In this document: in pieces, positions 23,472 to 31,270 of the stretch | How the letters are laid out: every line of letters begins with the position of its first letter | How positions within the stretch are numbered: position 1 is the stretch's first letter | DNA from: a virus | Direction: 5' to 3' (one strand) | Virus record (IMG/VR): IMGVR_UViG_3300047560_000810 | Coordinates: 1 to 50,779 of that record | Length of the DNA stretch: 50,779 bases | Made by a program: the position numbers and the translations under genes | Notes under the pieces: generated by a model | What the model was told of the DNA's origin: nothing | The model's input: only the letters and a program-made list of their open reading frames with translations | The model's database searches: none

Positions 23472-24320
23472 ATGAAAGATTACAGACAATTTCTGAAGCA
23501 ATTACCGTCAAAGACTGTCGTTCTAGCCTGTGGGAAGTTTAACCCTCCAACACTAGGTCACGAACTCCTAGTCAAGACTGTCAAAAAACTGGCTGAGTCT
23601 AAGAACGCAGACCACGTAATCTATGCATCCAATGTAAGCGATGCGAAAAAGAATCCTCTAGTCGTAGAAAAGAAACTCCAGTATCTTGATCTGGTGTTCC
23701 CGAAAACCAACTTCAAAGAGTCTGGTGATAACATCGGGGAAATCGTCAAGAGCCTAAGAGAACATTATAAGAACATCGTTGTAGTCACTAGCTCAGACAA
23801 GGTTAACTCTCTAAAGAAGTTGAACGTTGAGGCTGTAGTTATTGGCGACAAGGATCCAGACAGCGAAGACTCTACAAGAAGTCTTGCTGCAAAGGGTTTG
23901 TATGAAGAGTTCAAGAAGAACCTTCCTACTTCCATTCGTGAATTGGATAGTCGTCGTTTGATGAACGACATTCGAGTTGGTTCTGGTATGGAGCCAATCA
24001 AAGAACAGATTAACTTGGTGAAGAACGAATTGAGAGAACAATACTTCAGAGGCGAGATCTTTAATGTGGGCGACATCGTTGAATGTGCAGGCACAGAGTA
24101 TGAGATTGTAAAGCGAGGTTCAAATCATTTGCTTTTGAAGTGCTCTGAGGGTAAACTTATCTCTAAGTGGCTCCAGGAAGTTAAGCAGGTAAAAAAGTCT
24201 CAAATTAAAATGAAGACTGGTGAGAAGTCTATCCCAGCTGAGAATGGTACAGTGCCACTCAACGGTAAGCCATTCGATCCGTTCTTCAAGGAATCCTTCA
24301 AAGAATGGAGAACAAAATAA
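23472..24320 (+). CDS. Nucleotidyltransferase with capsid-targeting-like N-terminus
   Basis: 282 residues. The cytidylyltransferase-like (HIGH) motif is GKFNPPTLGHELL (21-33), where PTLGH is the nucleotide-binding T/HxGH. VVVTSSDKVN and GDKDPDSEDSTRS continue the Rossmann-type domain. The first residues (MKDYRQFLKQ) resemble the T4 internal-protein signal MKTYQEFIAE, shared with neighbours. Residues 190-282 form a separate domain with FNVGDIVECAGTEYEIVKRG, SH3-like. It sits right after a late promoter and may be packaged in the head. Substrate unknown. Confidence 0.75.
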   Translation: MKDYRQFLKQLPSKTVVLACGKFNPPTLGHELLVKTVKKLAESKNADHVIYASNVSDAKKNPLVVEKKLQYLDLVFPKTNFKESGDNIGEIVKSLREHYKNIVVVTSSDKVNSLKKLNVEAVVIGDKDPDSEDSTRSLAAKGLYEEFKKNLPTSIRELDSRRLMNDIRVGSGMEPIKEQINLVKNELREQYFRGEIFNVGDIVECAGTEYEIVKRGSNHLLLKCSEGKLISKWLQEVKQVKKSQIKMKTGEKSIPAENGTVPLNGKPFDPFFKESFKEWRTK

Positions 24321-24757
24321 TGGATGAGTTGGTAACGTCCCTGAGAATTGCACTGGCAAATACATTCGTAATGTATTTCAAAGTGCATCAGTTTCATTGG
24401 AATGTGGAAGGCGCAGACTTTCCACAATGGCATGGTTTCCTAGGAGACCTGTATGAAGATGTGTATGGTGCAGTGGATCCTCTTGCGGAGAACATTCGTA
24501 AGTTAGATGCATATGCTCCACGTACTTTAGAAGAGATGTGGAATCATAAGACTATCCCAGAAACAACTGGTGATGTTAAAGATATCCAAGGAATTCTAAA
24601 TGAAATTCAAAAGGCTAACCTAGAAGTACTCGCAAGTCTGAAGAAGGCTTACGATCTAGGTGAGGAAAATAAAACCTACGGGCTATGTAACTTCTTGGCG
24701 GATCGTATCGATACCCACGAAAAGCATAGCTGGATGTTAAAGGCGTCAATGAAATGA
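24320..24757 (+). CDS. dps: Dps-like ferritin
   Basis: 145 residues from ATG 24320 (TAATG overlap), with GGAG 9 bases upstream. The Dps ferroxidase signature is complete: HW at 26-27, His38, Asp53 and Glu57 have exactly the 12/15/4 spacing of E. coli Dps. The dodecamer oxidises and stores iron and can shield DNA. It lies among genes for putatively packaged proteins and may protect phage DNA or control free iron during infection. Confidence 0.9.
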   Translation: MDELVTSLRIALANTFVMYFKVHQFHWNVEGADFPQWHGFLGDLYEDVYGAVDPLAENIRKLDAYAPRTLEEMWNHKTIPETTGDVKDIQGILNEIQKANLEVLASLKKAYDLGEENKTYGLCNFLADRIDTHEKHSWMLKASMK

Positions 24758-25932
24758 AGACATTTATCTCTTTCTTAAAAGAAGAAGCGGAAGCAGAAGG
24801 TGCTAAGCTAAAGCACATTCACCATGCAGAGGATCGCCCTCTAATGCATGGTCATGAAGGTTTCGAGCATGCACATGGTGCGCTAACTCAAGCCCATGAG
24901 CACATGAAAGCTGGTCACAAGTCCAGCGGTCTGACTATGAAGTACGATGGTTCTCCATCTGTTGTTTACGGTCACCACCCAGAGTCTGGTAAGTTCTTCG
25001 TTGCATCTAAGTCTGCCTTTAACAAGAACCCTAAGCTAAACTATACTCACGAAGACATTCAAAAGAACCATGGACATGCTCCAGGTCTAGTTGATAAGCT
25101 AGGTGCTGCACTAAAGCATCTACCAAAGGTTGCTCCTAAGAAGGGTGTTTATCAAGGTGACATCATGCACAGCGGTGATGTTGAACACCACAAGAGCGGT
25201 AACGTCTCTTTCAAACCAAACACTATTACCTATACAGCTAAGGGCGATCAGGCTAAGGCTCACAAGGAAGCTAAGCTAGGTGTTGTTACTCACACCAAGT
25301 ACGAAGGTAAGGACATGGCTTCTATGAAGGCTACTCCTCACGTTAGCGACTCTGAGTTCAGCAAGCACAAAGACGTTGCTCACCACACTGCTGAACACGA
25401 TACTTCTAAGATTAGCTATCCACAGAAGGCTCAGGAAACATTCCACAAGCACATGAGTGCTGCCAAAGATATCCACGATACTCATGGCGCAAAGATGTAT
25501 TCAGCTACAGAAAAGCATCGTGGTGAAAATTCCCACATGACTACTTACATCAATAGCACTGTTAAGAACGATCAGGTTCCATCTGCTAAGGGTTTCCAAG
25601 AACACATTAAGTCTCAAGGTGAGAAGGCTGCTGCTAAGGTTAAGACTGAGAAGTCTCAAACTGCAAAGCGCGCAGAAGCTGCAGAACATGTATCCCACGT
25701 AGAAGCCAACAAAGAGCACTACGGTAATCTGTTCTCAATGCACCACCACCTACAACAAGCAAAGAATACTCTAGTTAAACACCTAGAAACTCACGAAGGT
25801 GGTTATGAACACCACATTAATGACACTAAGTCTAAGCCAGAAGGTTTCGTTGTTAATCATAAGAATGAGCCAACTAAGTTGGTAAACCGATCTGAGTTCG
25901 CTAAGGCTAACTTACTAAAGGTTAAAAAGTAA
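24754..25932 (+). CDS. Covalent nucleotidyltransferase-like (ligase-fold) protein, His-rich, capsid-targeting-like N-terminus
   Basis: 392 residues, overlapping dps by 4 bases. TMKYDGSPS contains KxDG (Lys63, Asp65, Gly66), the motif I of ATP/GTP-dependent ligases. VYQGDIM (132-138) fits motif III, PEGFVV (362-367) motif IV, and TKLVN (374-378) motif V. The protein is strikingly rich in His and Lys. The N-terminus MKTFISFLKE|E resembles the T4 capsid-targeting signal with its L-x-E cut site. It may be an RNA or DNA ligase delivered with the genome. Fold inference is from motif order only. Confidence 0.6.
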   Translation: MKTFISFLKEEAEAEGAKLKHIHHAEDRPLMHGHEGFEHAHGALTQAHEHMKAGHKSSGLTMKYDGSPSVVYGHHPESGKFFVASKSAFNKNPKLNYTHEDIQKNHGHAPGLVDKLGAALKHLPKVAPKKGVYQGDIMHSGDVEHHKSGNVSFKPNTITYTAKGDQAKAHKEAKLGVVTHTKYEGKDMASMKATPHVSDSEFSKHKDVAHHTAEHDTSKISYPQKAQETFHKHMSAAKDIHDTHGAKMYSATEKHRGENSHMTTYINSTVKNDQVPSAKGFQEHIKSQGEKAAAKVKTEKSQTAKRAEAAEHVSHVEANKEHYGNLFSMHHHLQQAKNTLVKHLETHEGGYEHHINDTKSKPEGFVVNHKNEPTKLVNRSEFAKANLLKVKK

Positions 25933-26543
25933 TGTTATCATTCCTTTCATTCCTAAAAGAAAGCGCGAGCGAGAAACACGGCGTTCTCGCTTTCGGTCGT
26001 ATGAACCCACCTACTGCTGGTCATGAGCAGGTAGTCAATAAGGTTCACGAAGTTGCTAAAGAGCATGGTGGTGAACACCATGTGGTTCTTTCTCACTCTC
26101 AAGATAAGAAAAAGAATCCTCTACCAGCAGATCGTAAGGTTGAGCATGCTAAGAATGCTTTCCCTGGAACTAACATCTCTGCTGCTTCAAAAGAGAAGCC
26201 GACTATTCTGCACCATGCTGCAGATATGCACAAAGCTGGAATCAAGCACCTACACGTAGTTGCTGGTTCTGATCGCCACGAGGCAATGCACGAACTACTA
26301 CATAAATATAATGGACAAAAATCTGCTCACGGTCATTATAATTTTAAGTCTATTACAGTGCACTCTTCTGGAGATCGCGATCCAGACTCTGAAGGAACAA
26401 GCGGTGTCTCTGGAACTAAGATGCGTGAACATGCCGCAGCAGGAAACAAAGAAGAATTCCACAAACATCTCCCGTCCAAAATGAAGGGAGAGCACAGAGA
26501 TGCTTTGTTCCACGATTTACGTAAGCATATGGGGCATGACTAA
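25932..26543 (+). CDS. NMN/nicotinate adenylyltransferase-like nucleotidyltransferase with capsid-targeting-like N-terminus
   Basis: 203 residues, TAATG overlap. GRMNPPTAGHEQVV (22-35) is the HIGH-type motif, VVAGSDRHEAM lies in the middle, and GTSGVSGTKMREH is the ISxTxxR-like motif that binds phosphates. This matches small NMNAT/NadM-like enzymes making NAD or a related dinucleotide. The N-terminus MLSFLSFLKE|S resembles the T4 head-targeting signal and is not needed for the fold. It may be packaged and act on NAD metabolism early in infection. Confidence 0.7.
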   Translation: MLSFLSFLKESASEKHGVLAFGRMNPPTAGHEQVVNKVHEVAKEHGGEHHVVLSHSQDKKKNPLPADRKVEHAKNAFPGTNISAASKEKPTILHHAADMHKAGIKHLHVVAGSDRHEAMHELLHKYNGQKSAHGHYNFKSITVHSSGDRDPDSEGTSGVSGTKMREHAAAGNKEEFHKHLPSKMKGEHRDALFHDLRKHMGHD

Positions 26544-27955
26544 TGAAATCCTATAAACAATTTACTGAAGGTACTATCCAGCCAAATGGAACCGATAAAA
26601 TCGATCCCGCTTGTGTTGAGGTAGCACCAAAGAAGAAAACGGAAAAAGAGATGGAAGACCAACAAAACGAATCTTTTACATTCGACTCTGCTGCTCTAGC
26701 AAAGCAAGAACTTGCTGATGCTAAGAACAGAAAGCACCGCAAGCGTGGTAAGGTAGCTAACCTTCTACGTAAGCTAGGCATGAGAGAGGGTTTAGATATC
26801 TCTACAGAAGATAACAAGGAAGGAACACCTATGAATGATAAAGAAGTTGTGCAAATCGACGAGTTGACAACTGGTCTTTTGATGCGCTATAAAGGCGGAG
26901 TTGGCAAGAAACTTCTTAACCCAGAAACTAGAGATGCAGCACAGGCATCTCCTCAACACCAAGTTGGTGTTCGTAGAGCTAACAAGCGAATTGTTAAGAA
27001 CGAGCACGAAAAGAACTTTGGTAAGAGAAATGAAGAAGTTGAATTGACAGCCGAAGCTGCAGTTGTAGATAAAGCTAAAACTGCAGCAGCTGCTCGTTCT
27101 AAATCTGATTCTCCTGGCTTCCAAGCATACCTAGCTGCTCAACGTAAGAAGCGCGCAGAAGCAGCTGCATCAAAACCAGCTACACCGCCAGCAGTTAAAG
27201 AAGAAGTCGAACAGATTGATGAGATTTCTGCAGAAACTGAACACAGCTATTTCAAAGCACGATATGCTCAGCAACCTGACCGCACAAAGAGATCGAAGAA
27301 GGTTCGTCAAGGTATGGACAGAGTCACCAACCGTGCATTGAAGCGTAATACGATGAGTACTGATGGAGCTTCTCAAGATTTTGCAGATCAAGAAAAGAAA
27401 CGTGGCGTTGGTCATGTCCGTGATCACGTTGAACTAGAAGGTAACCAACTCGACGAACGTAACCAAGAAAACGCATTGAAGCGTAAGTCTATGGATGCTT
27501 CTCGTGGTGCGCGTTATAAGGCTGCTGGCAACCCAGTTCCAGAAGCTGGCGCAGAACACAAGACTGCTCAACAACACAACAAGGCTATCGGGCGTGCACT
27601 ACGCAACGAAGGAACTAAGAGCCTTCGTGAATTTATCGAGACTCTATCTGAAGCTAAGCCAGTTAATGTTGACAAGGTTAATGCTGCTGGTCAGGCACCA
27701 CACGAAGAGAAGTGGGAGAATGCTAAGAAGCCAGCTGTCAAGAAAGAATCCTTCACAGCCGACCAACTTCTAGTCGCGTTGAAAGAAGGTATGTGGCCAG
27801 GTACTCCTGAGTACAAAGCTAAGTTTGAGAACCAAGCTAAGCAAGGTGGTGGCTCTGGTGTTAAGAAGGGATCTCGTTACGGCGGTTCTCTACAGAAGCC
27901 TGATAATGATAATGACTCTGACGATGCAAAGCCAGAGACTAAGAAGAATAAATAA
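26543..27955 (+). CDS. Charged low-complexity protein, possible prohead core/internal protein
   Basis: 470 residues, TAATG overlap. It starts MKSYKQFTE|G, again like the T4 internal-protein targeting sequence. The body is rich in Lys, Glu, Ala and Arg without a clear fold. Short repeated patterns VVQIDELTTG, EVEQIDEIS, NQLDERN, ELTAEA and TLSEA contain (L/I)-x-E sites, the cut consensus of T4 prohead protease gp21. This suggests a scaffold or internal protein that is cleaved and packaged, but no homologue is recognised. Confidence 0.5.
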   Translation: MKSYKQFTEGTIQPNGTDKIDPACVEVAPKKKTEKEMEDQQNESFTFDSAALAKQELADAKNRKHRKRGKVANLLRKLGMREGLDISTEDNKEGTPMNDKEVVQIDELTTGLLMRYKGGVGKKLLNPETRDAAQASPQHQVGVRRANKRIVKNEHEKNFGKRNEEVELTAEAAVVDKAKTAAAARSKSDSPGFQAYLAAQRKKRAEAAASKPATPPAVKEEVEQIDEISAETEHSYFKARYAQQPDRTKRSKKVRQGMDRVTNRALKRNTMSTDGASQDFADQEKKRGVGHVRDHVELEGNQLDERNQENALKRKSMDASRGARYKAAGNPVPEAGAEHKTAQQHNKAIGRALRNEGTKSLREFIETLSEAKPVNVDKVNAAGQAPHEEKWENAKKPAVKKESFTADQLLVALKEGMWPGTPEYKAKFENQAKQGGGSGVKKGSRYGGSLQKPDNDNDSDDAKPETKKNK

Positions 27956-27985
27956 GTTACAGCCTTACAATCAAGGAGATTAAAA

Positions 27986-28276
27986 ATGGCACTATGGGGA
28001 AATACTGACAACGCTGGCAGCAAGCCAAAGTTCGTCTCTCAAGACGCTAACGGTTCTATCGGTGGAACTGCTGGTGTAGCAATCACTTACGGCGTTGACG
28101 CTGTAGAAGAAAACGTTGCTTCCAACAAAGCTAAAGGTATGCAACACGCAGGATGGGTTCGTCGCCTATCTTATACTGATGCTCAAGGTAACGTCCGTAA
28201 CAAGACTGAAACATTGGTCGCTATGGGTTCCATTACTGGTGACAATGGCGACGACTCAGTCGTTGCTGATGCCTAA
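27986..28276 (+). CDS. Conserved small virion-type phage protein
   Basis: 96 residues, with RBS AAGGAG. It begins MALWGNTDNAGSKPKFV and continues NKAKGMQHAGWVRRLSYTDAQGNVRNKTETLVAMGSI, a pattern I recognise from T4-like aquatic phages where it is listed as a structural protein. Gly-rich and beta-like. Its place after the core-like gene supports a virion role. Function unproven. Confidence 0.6.
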   Translation: MALWGNTDNAGSKPKFVSQDANGSIGGTAGVAITYGVDAVEENVASNKAKGMQHAGWVRRLSYTDAQGNVRNKTETLVAMGSITGDNGDDSVVADA

Positions 28277-28312
28277 TTAGAATCTGGAGGGTGAAAATCC
28301 CTCTACTTCATT

Positions 28313-28690
28313 ATGCTAGAGAAACTGACTGAAAATAACTTCCTTGTTTATGCGATGCATCACTATGATAATCCACAATGTCATAGCCTAGATGAGTTCG
28401 AAGAAGATCTGAAGAAGATCCTATATCTAAAGAAGTTATTATCTCGTTACAAAAATAATGGTGAGTTGAGAGAACGTCTAATTCTCAATCATATTATCGT
28501 ACTTTATAATATCTTTGGAGAAGCAGCAACTAACATGCTCTTCTACAAAATTGAAAAGTCTAATTGGGATGTACTGATTACGTTTTTGGTTTACTTAGAA
28601 AGAATGCCAGAGACGATACCGCAGTATGGAATACAACTCTCTCAAGTACAATTGGATGAGAGAGTGATAGCAACGTTAAGGAATATCTAA
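28313..28690 (+). CDS. Conserved phage protein of unknown function
   Basis: 125 residues, all-helical (FEEDLKKILYLKKLLSRYKNNGELRERLILNHIIVLYNIFG..ATNMLFYKIEKSNWDVLITFLVYL). The pattern recurs in T4-like phages beside structural genes. A hairpin (GAGGG 28287-28291 with CCCTC 28299-28303) covers the GGAGG ribosome binding site, so translation may depend on coupling or RNA refolding. Confidence 0.6.
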   Translation: MLEKLTENNFLVYAMHHYDNPQCHSLDEFEEDLKKILYLKKLLSRYKNNGELRERLILNHIIVLYNIFGEAATNMLFYKIEKSNWDVLITFLVYLERMPETIPQYGIQLSQVQLDERVIATLRNI

Positions 28691-29229
28691 TGAGTCGTAT
28701 CGTAGATAACGTAGTAGCGATGAAAATTGTTCGAATGCTTGTCACTAACTTCAGTGACACGAAGGCGTTCAAACTAGGTATCATTGATGCTCACGGTAAC
28801 ACTCTTAAGCCAGCAAGCACTCTTCGCACTGCAGAAGAGAAGGAAGCCTTCACGTATCTAGATCGTCTAGTCTTCAATATGAAGAAGATCATCAACCGTC
28901 TTCCAGGTGGTGAGAGCACTCTAAAGAGTCTAGTCAGTGCATTATGGTTAGTCAAAGAATACTATGAGAGTGGTTCAAGAACCACATCTCTTATGGAAGA
29001 ACGATACAAAGAAGTCATGCGTATCGTTAATAGCAATGTCGTCCTAGCTGAAGAACAACTTGTTGTATCTAAGGTTCTAGCTGAGGAAGGTATGGGCGCT
29101 GGTGCTGTTGGTGGTGCACCAACAAATAATACTAGCGGTCCAGTTGCTACACAAGAACCAAAGATCGGTAAGAAAGACATCAAGAAGTATCAAGTGATGG
29201 CTCGCCGTCCAGCGCCAGTGAATAAATAA
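28690..29229 (+). CDS. Conserved phage protein, probably virion-associated
   Basis: 179 residues, sharing a base with the previous stop. MSRIVDNVVAMKIVRMLVTNF..TKAFKLGIIDAHG..LKPASTLRTAEEKEAFTYLDRLVFNMKKIINRLPGG is a conserved block of T4-like phages, found beside the preceding family. The C-terminal part is Gly/Ala/Pro-rich and ends basic. Function unknown. Confidence 0.65.
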   Translation: MSRIVDNVVAMKIVRMLVTNFSDTKAFKLGIIDAHGNTLKPASTLRTAEEKEAFTYLDRLVFNMKKIINRLPGGESTLKSLVSALWLVKEYYESGSRTTSLMEERYKEVMRIVNSNVVLAEEQLVVSKVLAEEGMGAGAVGGAPTNNTSGPVATQEPKIGKKDIKKYQVMARRPAPVNK

Positions 29230-29231
29230 TC

Positions 29232-29822
29232 ATGTGGATTCTTGATCTTTTACCCTTCTGGATATTTCACCTAATTTTATTTGCTGGTGTTGCGGGTGCA
29301 GCACTAGCTTTTTTATTTGGCAATGTCCCATTTGTTTCCAAGTATGTCCTGCCGATGAAGATAATTTCCATCTTCGTCATTATCTGTGGACTATGGATGG
29401 AAGGTGGAATCTCTAATCAAGAGCGTTGGGAAGCTAAGGTTGCTGACGCTAAATTAGAAATGGCCAAGAAGGATACTGCTTCAGCTGAAGCAACCACAAA
29501 AGTTGTAACAAAGTATGTAACCAAAGTTGAAGTCGTTAAGGAGAAGGGTGATGCAATCATCAAAGAAGTGCCAAAATATATTACTAAAGCTGATGACACT
29601 CAGTGCGTTATCCCTAATGGTTTCGTCCTGCTCCACGACAGTGCCAGTCGCAATGAAGTTCCCGACTCCACCAGAAGTGTTGATGGTGGAGCCTCCGATG
29701 TTAAACTCTCTGGGGTCGCAACAACAGTCACAGAAAACTACACCACCTACCACAAAGTCGCAGAACAACTAAAGGCTTTACAGAATTGGGTGAAAGAACA
29801 ACAACAGATCTACAATAAGTAA
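29232..29822 (+). CDS. Membrane protein, possible i-spanin (Rz-like)
   Basis: 196 residues. Two hydrophobic segments (about 7-29 and 40-57) are followed by an Ala/Lys/Thr-rich coiled-coil stretch (60-105) and a domain with CVIPNGFVLLHDSASRNEVPDS. This last phrase resembles periplasmic parts of Rz-like proteins in phages of proteobacteria. A role in outer-membrane disruption at lysis is plausible. No overlapping Rz1-like lipoprotein frame was confirmed. Confidence 0.45.
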   Translation: MWILDLLPFWIFHLILFAGVAGAALAFLFGNVPFVSKYVLPMKIISIFVIICGLWMEGGISNQERWEAKVADAKLEMAKKDTASAEATTKVVTKYVTKVEVVKEKGDAIIKEVPKYITKADDTQCVIPNGFVLLHDSASRNEVPDSTRSVDGGASDVKLSGVATTVTENYTTYHKVAEQLKALQNWVKEQQQIYNK

Positions 29823-29826
29823 AGCC

Positions 29827-30183
29827 ATGGAAACAGAAAGAATCGCCAAATTGGAAGCACAAGTCGAAGCAATGAAAGATGACGTTGCCGAACTTAAGGG
29901 TGACGTTAAGGAAATCCATTCTCGCATTACTACTGGTAACCGTGAGATTGTGGATAAGATTGACCAACTGGAAACTCGTCTAGAAAATAAAATGAATGCC
30001 AGCGCGGATGCTGCAAAGAAACAACATGCAGAGATTCAGGCAGACATTAAGCAAGATGTCAAGAAAGTTACAGATCGTGTAGACGTTCTTGAAAGATGGC
30101 GCTGGATGATTGTAGGTGGCGCGATTGCAGCTGGTTATCTAGTCGGACACTTAGATCTATTCTCAAAGGTCTTTGGAAAATAA
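29827..30183 (+). CDS. Coiled-coil protein with C-terminal membrane anchor (XhlA-like)
   Basis: 118 residues, 5 bases after the previous gene. A long coiled coil (ERIAKLEAQVEAMKDDVAELKGD onward) ends in VTDRVDVLERWRWMIVGGAIAAGYLVG, a membrane segment of about 18 residues. This is the layout of XhlA-type proteins that assist phage holins. Next to the spanin-like gene it may form part of a lysis pair. Topology is seen directly; function is inferred. Confidence 0.5.
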   Translation: METERIAKLEAQVEAMKDDVAELKGDVKEIHSRITTGNREIVDKIDQLETRLENKMNASADAAKKQHAEIQADIKQDVKKVTDRVDVLERWRWMIVGGAIAAGYLVGHLDLFSKVFGK

Positions 30184-30186
30184 ATT

Positions 30187-30215
30187 TTGCTTTGCAACCA
30201 CGTGTAGGGTATAAT
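30187..30215 (+). promoter_or_regulatory. Sigma-70-type promoter with -10 box in a hairpin loop
   Basis: TTGCTT (30187-30192), 17 bp, TATAAT (30210-30215). CCACGTGTAG (30198-30207) and CTACACGTGG (30222-30231) form a perfect 10-bp inverted repeat around the -10 box. The right arm contains part of the GTGGAG ribosome binding site of the primase gene. Read-through RNA would hide this site; RNA starting near 30222 would not. Confidence 0.75.
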
Positions 30216-30238
30216 TACTCTCTACACGTGGAGTTATA

Positions 30239-31270
30239 ATGTTATACATTGATGCAAAGTATGCACTACTACTAGGCAGTCGCCTACGAAATTTCAAACA
30301 AAAGAAAGATTACAATTGGAACTTTTCGTGTCCATTTTGTGGGGATAGCACAACCAACAAATTGAAGGCGCGTGGATACCTTTATCGTTCCAAAGCAGAT
30401 CTTCTCTACAAATGCCATAACTGTGGTAAGGGTACTAACGTAGGCAACCTTATCAAGTATGTGGACTCTAAACTTTATGATGAGTATGTTCTTGAACGCT
30501 ACAAAGCTGGCGCTACAAGATACAATGATCACAAAGACGTTAAAGAAACTAGCGTCATTCTAGAATCTCCCAAAGAAGAATTGCTCGAGGATGATATCCT
30601 TTCCTCTCTAACGAGAATGGATAAGTTACCACTCACCCATCCTGCTTTGAAGTATCTGATTGATCGTAAGTTGCCTAGAGATAAGTGGAAGCTACTTTAC
30701 TTCGCTCCTAAATTTAAACAGTACACTAACACAGTCACTCCTAAGTTTCAAGAGCCGATTGAAGGTGAACACCCTCGACTAATCATCCCTTACTTTACTG
30801 CAGCGGGTAAGTGTTTCGCTTATCAGGCTAGAGCGTTTGGTGATGAACAGCCGAAGTATTACATGATCAAAGTGGATGATAATGAGGAGAAAGTATATGG
30901 ACTCGACAGAGTTGACTTCAGTAAACGAATCTACGTGGTGGAAGGACCAATTGACTCTTTGTTCCTCCCGAACTGCGTGGCTGTATCAGGAAGCAGTTTT
31001 GATACCCCTAGTGTTCGTAGGATCCTTGCTAATGCTACGTTAGTGATGGATAATGAGCCTCGCTCAAAAGAAATAACCAAATTGCTTGCCAAGAATATCA
31101 AGGCTGGTTATAGTGTTTGTATGTTCCCTGAACATATCGAACAAAAAGATATCAATGATATGATTAGGGACGGTGGAATGTCGGTGGACCAGATAATGGA
31201 AACGATAAATACAAATACCTTTTCAGGGATTGAAGCGGAATTAAGATTTAGCACATGGAAGAAAGTATGA
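30239..31270 (+). CDS. 61: DNA primase, gp61-like
   Basis: 343 residues (T4 gp61 is 342). The N-terminal zinc-binding domain is SCPFCGDST (Cys31, Cys34) and YKCHNCGKG (Cys59, Cys62). The TOPRIM part shows RIYVVEGPIDSLFLPN, with the catalytic Glu, and LVMDNEPRS, with the metal-binding acidic residues. It makes RNA primers for lagging strands with the gp41 helicase. It has its own promoter with a hairpin that may control translation. Confidence 0.93.
   Translation: MLYIDAKYALLLGSRLRNFKQKKDYNWNFSCPFCGDSTTNKLKARGYLYRSKADLLYKCHNCGKGTNVGNLIKYVDSKLYDEYVLERYKAGATRYNDHKDVKETSVILESPKEELLEDDILSSLTRMDKLPLTHPALKYLIDRKLPRDKWKLLYFAPKFKQYTNTVTPKFQEPIEGEHPRLIIPYFTAAGKCFAYQARAFGDEQPKYYMIKVDDNEEKVYGLDRVDFSKRIYVVEGPIDSLFLPNCVAVSGSSFDTPSVRRILANATLVMDNEPRSKEITKLLAKNIKAGYSVCMFPEHIEQKDINDMIRDGGMSVDQIMETINTNTFSGIEAELRFSTWKKV

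Noticed and set aside
26863-26893. TTGACA with TATAAA at 18 bp inside the core-like gene
   Set aside because: The -10 is weaker and the spacer less favourable; nothing downstream needs a promoter there.
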